The position numbers and the translations under genes were made by a program. Shown one piece after another: positions 55,700 to 64,000 of a DNA stretch of 64,000 bases. How positions within the stretch are numbered: position 1 is the first letter of the stretch; the number at the start of each line of letters is the position of its first letter. The stretch spans positions 434,001 to 498,000 of the forward strand of contig VWND01000014.1 of the NCBI GenBank assembly GCA_009599575.1, given 5' to 3'. Origin of the DNA: Blumeriella jaapii. Its lineage: Eukaryota > Ascomycota > Leotiomycetes > Helotiales > Drepanopezizaceae. Under the pieces are notes generated by a model. The model did not search any database and was not told where the DNA came from. It saw nothing but the letters and a program-made list of their open reading frames with translations.

Positions 55700-58600
55700 T
55701 GGGTTTCCGAGACACTTCAAACGTCTTTGGAGGTTGAAGTTTAGTGGGGGTATGGTTTTCAGAGTGTCTGTTTGCTGAAGTATGGTATTTGAAGCCGATG
55801 TTCAGGAGTCGGCAAGAGCTGGAACGTATGATTTTTATGAGAAGAAGAAGAGGTGCAGTTGGATTCGTATTCTTTCATGTGAAGGATGACACTTTGAGAT
55901 ATCCTGATGTTTGTGTAAGCTGTCAGCTTGCTCGGAAGTCGTCGTCAGCTGATCCGGCAGACATCCTGCGAATCTTGTTCCTGGTACATGTCCCCGTCGG
56001 AAGAATCCCTTGAATCGGGCTGAACATATTTACCCCGCAGTCCTCTATCCTGATTGCATACTGTCGATGCGGGAAGTCTGCAGGATGCGATGAATGACAT
56101 GTGAACATCAGCTTTGGCGTCGAACACCCCAAGAAAATGGAGATACGTAGAATCGTTTCAGAACACCTACAGCAGGAATTCTAGATTTACTTCCTTCACG
56201 TCCTACGTATAAACTACGCAGCTGCTTCTCGAAGTCAACATCGCTTTTCGATCTTTACTCACCTGGATCTACTGCATTCCACTTGCACACATCAACCAGT
56301 TCCCAGTTGTCATATCCCAAGGTCCCATACAATCTGCGAGAACCGCACTCTCATGGAGTAGGTACGAGTGCAGTTAGTCAAGTAAAAAGCGATATCTTCA
56401 ACAGCCGGAAGTGATGCTGAATTACCCACTGAGCTAAGCGAGCCCGGATGTGATGCCTTTTTTTGAGTTTGGTCGATATCAAAGTACAATGCTTCCTCAA
56501 GGTGGCCCATGCTGTCTGTATTCTGGGCGGACTCGATTATACCTCGCCGCGAAATTCACGACGAGAAATGAGAATATCTGGGTATCGCCGTGACTTGGCG
56601 GCTCGCTCCTCGCGAACAGCACCTCCCGTATCTACGATCCCATTCTCACTTGGGCTTTCCGCGACGCGTCTTTCGCAAGTCACAGGAACCCGCTTCCAAA
56701 CAACCCTCGATGAGGCCGCTCTCGCAAGTATGAAACTTGTGGATCGCCTCTCTGAAGGCTACAAGCGTCACAGCCGACTGATTCGAACATACTGTGAACA
56801 CGTGGAGAAGCTGTACGGGACAATGCTTAGTCGCAAACTTCGGTCCGTAATCGAAAGGTCAGGACCCGTACACCGACATTGAGCCCTGAGGCTCGGGCTC
56901 CAGCACTTTGGCGATGTCCTACCTGCTGCCGCAGAACAGATGGTCCGTCTATCATCGCAACGTGAGCAAGAACAGCCCGTAGGTGTGGTATTGAAAAACA
57001 TAACGAGCCTCTTTGGGAAGCCTTTGCATTGCGTCCCTCAACCCATGCAACTTCTTCAAATGACAGGCCGAGCGTGGACGATGACGAGAAACAGGTTTGT
57101 GACACCACGTACAAACGGCGATCTGAAACTGGGAACTTGCATCATCGACTTCCATCGGACCATGAGTTCACCAGCTTCTAGCGGATCTTTGCTGTCGTAC
57201 ATTGACCATCGCTTGAGAGCCGCAAACACTCAGATCACCTATTCCAAAGCACAGCAGGCAAACAATCATCTCGTTTGAGCGACCACAGTGAAGTCGACAG
57301 TCTGGTCGGACTCATGACATGCGGTCCCTGAAAGCTCTATCGTGTATTACACAGCTTTAAGATGCACCCACTGGGCTAGTTTTCTGCACGGAGGCTTGTA
57401 TCCTGTAAATTTGCTACATGAGATCTCCCACGTGCAAGCCATGCGATACCTTAAATCTCTGAAACCGTTGCTTGAAGGCGTGGCGCAATAGAGCCCCCGA
57501 AATTTGCTATGTGTGTTCGGGACAATACTCGCAAGTGAAAAGGTAGAGCGAGGAGATAGCAGTAGCTCAAAATTAACTGCGGCAACGAAGCGCCCTTGAA
57601 ACAGGAAGAAACGCAAATAGAATGCCAGATGACACATGGGTTATCCGAAGCCTGCCGCTAACATGACCCTTGTATCCCATACATCATTGAATCTGCGACT
57701 TGGTATCACGAGCGTGATATCCGTGGCGCTGGCAACGCATGCTGGCCAGGTGGAGGTTGTCGACCGGGTTGTAGAGGGGCCGAATCAAACACAGGAGAGC
57801 TCACCGGCATTCGTGACACTGGTCGCTCTTAGAATAATGGATTGCTTTCAATTTCGATAGTGATTCGAATAACACGTACGATTCTTGACTTGTCGTTTTG
57901 AAAAGCCAGCAAGCGCTATTTGTCGTGCTGTAGAATCCTGCAAGATGGCTTGCCGCAGTGCCCTGGTTGTGTATTTTCCTGATATGTCAACGACATGATC
58001 TGACTGCTTACGGCCGGTCACTGCCAGGCCACCCTTGTAATGGAATTTTGCGTCAGTTGTGGTGTGATTCTCGATCCACTCGCCTCAAGAGAATGGTATC
58101 TCAACGATCCTCATAAGCCATTCTGCGGCTCACGTATATGGGTTGATTAGACTGATGACTTCACTGTGGGTTCTTTAAAGGACTTCGAGGAAGAATTGCT
58201 TAAAAGTCCTCGCGGTCCCGTGTGCTACACCAAGATAGAGCGCCGGGGAGATGTGTCTGTGGTGGATGAAACTGCTACAACTCAGAAGGGATCTTGATAG
58301 ACAAGTAGCCTTATCAATCTGGTGTTTAGCACCCCTCCTGTCTCGATCTATCCAGAGTAAAAATTACCTGACAACGAGAGTCTCTTTGCATCGCCATAAT
58401 CAGCTTTCGGTCGGCGCACCGCTGTCTTGTAGAGCCTACTAGATCCGAAGAGCAGGTTGACGAGGGAGCATGAGATCTGCGGTGTATATCGGTCGCTGCT
58501 GTATTGTTGAGGATGAGAAGAGGAAGAGGAAAAGGCGGGGGAGGAGGAGGAGGAGGAGATACTGACTGTGTGAACACAATGCAGTCTCCCACCAAGTGGG

Positions 58601-59708
58601 TCCTGTGTGCGAAGCGAAGTCCCCACTATTTATTACAACGTCAACGTCTACTTTACACGATGATCGGAAGAATCTCGACCGTCAAACCGCCTCACGATAT
58701 GCTGAAACCTATCAATGCTCACCTCCAGTGCAATGAGTAGCACCGGGGCCGTCTGCCATCCTGCCGGCAGCATCATCACTGTGCAACGTCTCCCCGCGGC
58801 CTGGTTGCCCGCCCGGGCTCTCAGTCCAATCCGAAAGATGCCATTCGGCACGATAGGGCCGGGTTTGCCGCAGGGCTGTCTCGTATCTACGGCAAAGATT
58901 GCAGTGTCGTTGTCATTGTAGTTTCGACTCCTTACGGGAAGGAGATCAATTTTATTGAAGCCGAAGAGGAGAAGAGAGGCTCTACGTGTTGCATTCGTCC
59001 CTTGCAAGGCCGTTCACGCGGAATCCTGCTGTGTAGGCTCCCCGGTATTTCACCTTGGTCCGAGCATCGGAGAAGTTCTACCCGCCAGTGTCGGCTGTTT
59101 GGTCTTTGCACAGGAGTACTGTACAATGCAGTGAGATTGCGTGGCATCTATGAGCGTTTGATTGCCTTTCTTCTTCTTCTTTTTCTTCTGACTGTCTTGG
59201 TGTTTTTGTCCAACGTATCCGTCAAGCTTTTCAAATGCCTTATTCATTTTTCCAGTACAAATTTCGACTTCATGCAGAGTCTTGCTGTGACCATGAAGTT
59301 ACGGCAGGTGACACGAGATTGAGGCTCAACGATGACGGTTGCTCCCTCGTCTGTGGGTCTAGTCAGTCCGCGTCTTCTCTTCACGATGTTTGTCTCGCTT
59401 CGAGTCAAATTTCCTGCTTGAAATTACTCTACGCTGATACACGAACACAGCATGATAAGAGACCATATAATGAGCTTCGTTTCCCTCGCGAGAATCCGGG
59501 ATGTTGCCCTGAGTTCCATCTTATCCAAAGCTTATCTTGGATCTCAAATTTTGAACGAATTCTCATCACTCTTTTCATCCGACTCTTACGCTCCTTTTTC
59601 AAGATTCTTCTCAACACTCCCTTACATTAGCCGGTCTACTTCTATCTCCTTCTGGAGACAACCAGATACACCAATCGCTCTTCAATTCGAACCTACTTCG
59701 ACGTTGTT
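55700..59708. other. gene-poor 4 kb
   Basis: No confident gene. Weak open stretches occur at 56568-56882 and 56940-57278 (+) and a 37-codon Cys-containing frame at 58038. A tRNA box-A-like sequence occurs on the minus strand at 56426-56436. A GGA/GAG purine tract lies at about 58510-58558. Confidence 0.5.
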
Positions 59709-60326
59709 ATGTCGCCAAATTCCAACACGTCATCCATGGAAGCCCATAATGGATCTGCCTACAGGTAGCCCCCCCTCTTATTATATCGGTCGTTTCGCCA
59801 ACTCTTATCCCCAGCAGTGGTGCAAACAATGCCGCCACAAGGTCCACAACAGAAGGTCGCAACACGTCCCATGTTCAGTACAGCTACTCATCCGCCCACA
59901 CATACAACCGGCGCGAGCAGGCTCAGCCCAGCACCGGAACTCACCAAGCCACTTCCTCCCACTACGGACCTTATGATTTCCCGACCTACGACCACCGCTC
60001 AACACCTCGGTATGCAAACGAACTCGCGTTCGAGGATGACGGCTCCCACTGCCTCCGCCCGAAACCCAGCACAGAACGGGCACACGGGAGAGTCCCGCAC
60101 TGCGGGCCAAGAGCATCTGGATGCGCATGCCAACGCGGCCCACTCTCCCACCACCCAGCGCTGGACCGCTGAGCGGTCGCCGGAAGAGAGGCTGCGGCTG
60201 GGATTGCCGAGATATGCGACGCCAGAGGAGCAACGTCGTGCGAACCAGGAGGTGGTGAACTACGAAGCTCGGCGTCGCAATGGAGGGTTTAGGTATTCGG
60301 ACGAACTTAGGTACGAAGGGGCGTGA
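59709..60326 (+). CDS. hypothetical disordered protein
   Basis: The first exon 59709..59764 (MSPNSNTSSMEAHNGSAY) joins 59815 through a GTAGCC...CCCCAG intron. The following frame is Tyr/Ser/His-rich (VQYSYSSAHTYNRREQAQP; HYGPYDFPTYDHRSTPRYAN). The end is best read in the next frame (WTAERSPEERLRLGLPRYATP), which needs a second intron, possibly 60092..60158 with a weak GTCCCG donor, or an indel. The family is unknown, so splice details are tentative. Confidence 0.45.
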
Positions 60327-61659
60327 CGAGATGATCACGCGGCATGTGTTGAGACCAGGGACCAGAGACCAGGGACGGCAGGTCCGCTTATCTTTCCTCG
60401 CTCCTTTCGGTTTGACATTCGTTTACCTACTACTGCACGGGCAGGCGGTATCTCTATACATGTTATACAATTTCGTTCTACATATTCTTTCCCGATTCTT
60501 TTTTCTCCTCAATCCAAAGGCTAGCCCTGACCCACTCTTCCTTTTGTCCCCACTGGCGACATCTCGAACAGGTTTTTCGACCCAAATCACACTGTTGTGT
60601 TGTGTCAAATCGGGACGTCGATAGAATAGCGGTCACAAGTAGTTTTTTCCTGGTCCAACCTACCAGGTGCTCAATGTACATACTACCACTTTGTGTACGA
60701 GAAAGGAAGAAGTGTAGTCCCTCTCCCCCTCCCCCTCCCCACCAAAAATCAAGCTCGTCCACAACAAGAATCAAAATCCCCAAGGCTGGCAGGCAACACA
60801 TCTGGATCGCAAAGTCGTCTCCGGTTCCAAATACAGACTCCCAAAGCCCCATCCCACACGAGCGTCGCTGCCCGCTAGTCAGTCAGCCAGTCACTGAGTG
60901 CATTTACCTCAACCAACCAACCCCCAATAGCATCAATCACACCATGCATCCCTATCCAGACCACGTCCCACGTCCCAAATCCCAGACTCTCGCTTGACGT
61001 ACGTACGATACACGTACGCAGTGCCCACCAGACAGGCAGGCAGGCAGTCAGGTATCTTACTGTAGGTACATATCTCACCTTTACCTTACAGTGCCGTTAC
61101 CAATTTCTATCCCATTTCAAGCACCAAACCCCAAATCTCAGCCCCCAAAAAACACGACGACCTACCATTCTTTTCCTTCCACGCTCATTTTTGAACAGCA
61201 CCGACTTACTTACTACACACTTCATTCTCCCAAAAGGTGCACGATCTTCCTCTGAAGACCAATCAGAAATCCCCTCCCATCCCTCCCGGTCAATACGAGC
61301 GCTGCGTCTTACTGCAGGTGTTTTTTTTTTCGAGCGGCTAAGATCGAGAACGTTAGCATCTGTGCTTTTCATCATCATCACCATCATCATCATCATCGAT
61401 GTCATCACCGAAGAGATCACATCACCAAAGAGCAAATGGGCACTGTTGAGGCTTGAGGACGTCGTCATAAATTTCGTTAATCGTAACAATGTAAAGTCTT
61501 GTCTACCGATACAAGAAGACCCGAGGGAGTCTCGTATGCTAAGTAGCCCGTGACAGAGCCTCCACCGTACTCTACCCGGAGACAGCATCCCTGCAATGAC
61601 CTATTTCATAACCTCGTAAGAAGTAAATAAATACCGTCTCGATTTACGGCCGCCTCTCT
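60327..61659. other. intergenic with simple repeats
   Basis: No gene seen. Contents: a CCCT-rich run (60720-60745), a CAGG tract (61035-61048), TACTGTAGGTAC-type half-sites (about 61060), a T run (61321-61331) and a (CAT)n tract (61370-61400). Confidence 0.6.
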
Positions 61660-62710
61660 TCACGGCCGGGACTTCACGGCAGTGATCTCCTTTGCCTCTC
61701 GCACCGACACGGTCCCGTCCTCCATGCCAAAGTACGCCGCGATCGGCTTCTGTCCACCGCCCTCTTCGCCAGCGCTGGCGACCTGGATCCCGTTTCGGCC
61801 GTGGAACAGGCCGACCTCTAGGACGCCTACGATTCTCTTCAGTCTGCGTCCGAGGTTGTGGACCTCCCACGTGCCGTTCTCGCCATCGCCCTTGTCCTTG
61901 CCCGTCAAATCCGAGGGCAGCAGCAGCTTGGGGAAGGGCGCGTCCATGATCCACATGCCATTATCGGTTACGACAGGTCCAGCTTTTGCACTCCCCCCTT
62001 GTCTGATCTTCGGGTCTGGCGAGCCGAGCGTGATGAGGATTCGCTTGATGGTCGGGGCAGCCAGCGGCGAGATCTCGATCGGGATGGTTTTCCAACTCGT
62101 CAGGAGTCGAGGAGAGAGTTTCCTGTAGTCTGCAGTGTGGTCAGGGGCCATGCTTGTCAAATGTCTGCGATTTCCAGCACTGACCTGCGACGCAAATGAA
62201 TTTCTTTGCCGCAGTGGACACCAGCTTCTCTTGGAACAAACATGCGCCGCCTCCCTTGATACAGTTCAGGTCCTCATCGATCTCGTCTGCTCCATCAAAT
62301 GCAACATCCAGACTCTGGCGCTTGCCCTTCAGTCCCAAGTCCTGAACTCCGGTCGCAACGTCAAGAGCGGAAATGTAGGGCATCTCCGACTCTACGATCT
62401 CGACGGGGGGCAGAGCATCTATACTGCCCAACTGAAGACCCGCCTCGATGATCAGCTGTTTGCTCTGCTCGCCCGTAGGTACGAAGATGATGTGTGATGT
62501 GACATCGCGCCCCTTTGCCGCGATGGCTTCGACTACGTAGACAACTGTGCTTCCGGACCCGATGCCAACGTAGCTGTACGAGGGATCGAAGTGATCCTCG
62601 ACCGCCTTGTACGCTGCCAGCCGCTTTGAGGCCTCCACGCCCGCAAGCGGAGGCGAGGTGTGTACGGGAGGGGGTGCAGTGCTCTCGGGCGCTGGGGCGT
62701 TGGTCGCCAT
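61660..62710 (-). CDS. RKI1: ribose-5-phosphate isomerase
   Basis: Exons 62710..62185 and 62129..61660, 331 aa. RpiA motifs: [17 protein letters not shown] (phosphate-binding loop), [29 protein letters not shown] (catalytic Asp/Lys region) and [10 protein letters not shown]. It interconverts ribose-5-phosphate and ribulose-5-phosphate in the non-oxidative pentose phosphate pathway, normally in the cytosol. The start [10 protein letters not shown] gives normal length, but the same frame stays open upstream to an ATG at 62995, adding 95 Arg/Ser/His-rich residues. A ~40-residue insertion near [10 protein letters not shown] is common in fungi. It is divergent from ULA1. Confidence 0.92.
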
Positions 62711-63397
62711 TGAGCGGCAACGTCGAGAGCTTCGTATGTTTGCGGAGAAGGGTTTGGTCGTGTGAGAGAGCAAGCGGTCATTCACGTTGCCCGAACAAGA
62801 CCAGAAGCGTGGAGGCTGCTTCTGCCGGGTAAACAAGAAGGCTGGTGAGCAAGGATGGCGTGAGGCTGCAGAACCCTGGACTGCTGCGGGAGAGTATGAG
62901 CGGCAGACCGAGAGAGCGATGGTTTGGTGGAGGGAGAATCGAAGGTGAGAATGATGGCGACGGCGGTGTGGATTTCGCGCGAGAAAAGAAAACATGGAAG
63001 ATGCAAAAGGAGCGAGGGGGGGGGAGGGGAGAAAGAGAGAGGATCAACTTTGTTGTGAGTGGACAGGAAGAGATAGGAAGTTGGTGATTACTCATCGGCC
63101 CAACGCATCACGTGGAGATAAGAAGCTCGACCTCCAACCCACTATGTACCAGCACCGTAAGTAAGTACTGTTTTGTACCTAAGATACCTACCTACCTACT
63201 GTAGTATCTCTCTCTTCTTCACCCACAACCGCGTCAGAACTCTACGAGATATCTACAGCTACCCTACCACTACTGCTACCGCTGCAGAACGCAGATCTGG
63301 CAGCTTGCGGAATACCAGAGTCCTTTTCCTCTTTCCTCGTTCCCATGTCGATTATGTTCCACGACTAGCAGACTGGCCTGGCAAACCAACACCAACC

Positions 63398-64000
63398 ATG
63401 ACCGAAATCATGACAGACCAGCTCCCCCCCATCCTCCATGGTCCCTCAGACAAGGAGAAGAAATACGATCGGCAGCTGCGACTCTGGGCAGCGGCAGGCC
63501 AACAAGCTCTGGAAGATGCCCATGTCTTGCTCCTCAACTCAGGCGCGGGAACGGTGGGAGTAGAGACCTTGAAGAATCTAGTTCTTCCGGGTGAGGTCCA
63601 AAGAGCGCGATCGAGAAACAACAACTGATCAGATGCCCAGGGATCGGAAAGTTCACGATTGCGGATGGTGCTGTCGTTACAGAACCAGACCTGGGCGTCA
63701 ACTTCTTCCTGGACGAAGATAGTCTGGGGAGGTCGAGAGCTTCACGCTGTACTGAGCTCCTGGTTGAGCTCAACCCGGACGTGAGGGGAGAATACTTCGT
63801 GTCTAATAGGGTAAGGTCTATCAACTATACACCAACTGGCCATACATTGACTGACCGTTTCCCCGTTGTAGGACCTCGCCTTCGATGACGGGCAAAAGTA
63901 TACCCTTATCATATACACGAACCCAATTAAGCCGGGCGTTCTCAAGGCTATACAGAAGTATGCCTCAGAGCACAAAGTACCCATGATTGCATTGCATTCC
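63398..64000 (+). CDS. ULA1: NEDD8-activating enzyme E1 regulatory subunit (Ula1/APPBP1), 3'-truncated
   Basis: Exons 63398..63590, 63641..63810 and 63872 to the window end. The N-terminus [45 protein letters not shown] is the adenylation-domain start shared by APPBP1/Ula1 and Aos1; [20 protein letters not shown] and [21 protein letters not shown] fit APPBP1 better. It pairs with Uba3 to activate the NEDD8/Rub1 modifier for cullins. It lacks the catalytic Cys of Uba3-type subunits by family rule, though that part is outside the window. The first ATG after an in-frame 5' extension has an ACCATGAC context. Confidence 0.9.

Noticed and set aside
56568..57278. Two consecutive + strand ORFs that could be a small hypothetical gene
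   Set aside because: No family features, no clean splice joining them, and coding character too weak to list as a gene.
58038..58150. 37-codon frame starting MEFCVSCGVILDP with a CxxC motif
   Set aside because: Too short, no continuation by splicing found, and a single CxxC is not enough.

Overview
The window is nuclear DNA of a filamentous ascomycete (Pezizomycotina). The evidence is about 25 closely packed protein genes on both strands, most split by 45-90 bp GT-AG introns with CTRAY-like branch points, and typical fungal families (FIG4, TTI2, TRS85, CHM7, RAD18, POL32, SUV3, SEC1, ULA1, a GH125 mannosidase, a hybrid histidine kinase). There is no operon structure and no rRNA, CRISPR array or recognisable intact transposon. 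I cannot place it below subphylum from sequence alone.

Layout. 0-5.1 kb: 3' part of a C2-domain protein, then a CLC chloride channel/transporter. 5.1-15.3 kb: a repeat-rich stretch holding three damaged-looking genes (NAD-dependent epimerase, secreted 7-bladed lactonase, J-domain protein), a 4.4 kb gene-free interval, and microsatellites. 15.3-33.2 kb: compact housekeeping block of FIG4, TTI2, CCA1, TRS85, CHM7, RAD18, POL32 and the GH125 mannosidase. 34-45 kb: SUV3, a VAMP7-like R-SNARE, a low-complexity hypothetical, SEC1, a G-patch protein and a membrane-anchored SDR. 45-52.9 kb: two fungal hypotheticals, an isochorismatase-like hydrolase and a hybrid histidine kinase. 53-61.6 kb: mostly gene-poor, with a small conserved hypothetical and one weak gene. 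61.6-64 kb: RKI1 and the 5' part of ULA1, which runs off the window.

How the genes relate. Several are head-to-head pairs sharing short promoters (J-protein/FIG4, CCA1/TRS85, RAD18/POL32, SUV3/R-SNARE, G-patch/SDR, RKI1/ULA1). RAD18/POL32 is the most meaningful: both act in PCNA-dependent lesion bypass and replication, and their 227 bp intergenic gap contains an MCB-type ACGCGT box. FIG4, TRS85, CHM7, the R-SNARE, SEC1 and the CLC protein all belong to endomembrane traffic or ion homeostasis, but nothing shows that they are co-regulated.

Caveats. Four genes between 4.5 and 14.6 kb need one or two extra bases to read through, always one base missing, and where the site can be pinned it is in a short A or T run. 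This looks more like sequence error than natural decay, although the epimerase also has a non-AG splice acceptor. I did not find a convincing new biological system. The oddest non-coding signal is a 12-bp palindrome, TACTGTACAGTA, found perfectly three times and as half-sites in many intergenic regions.
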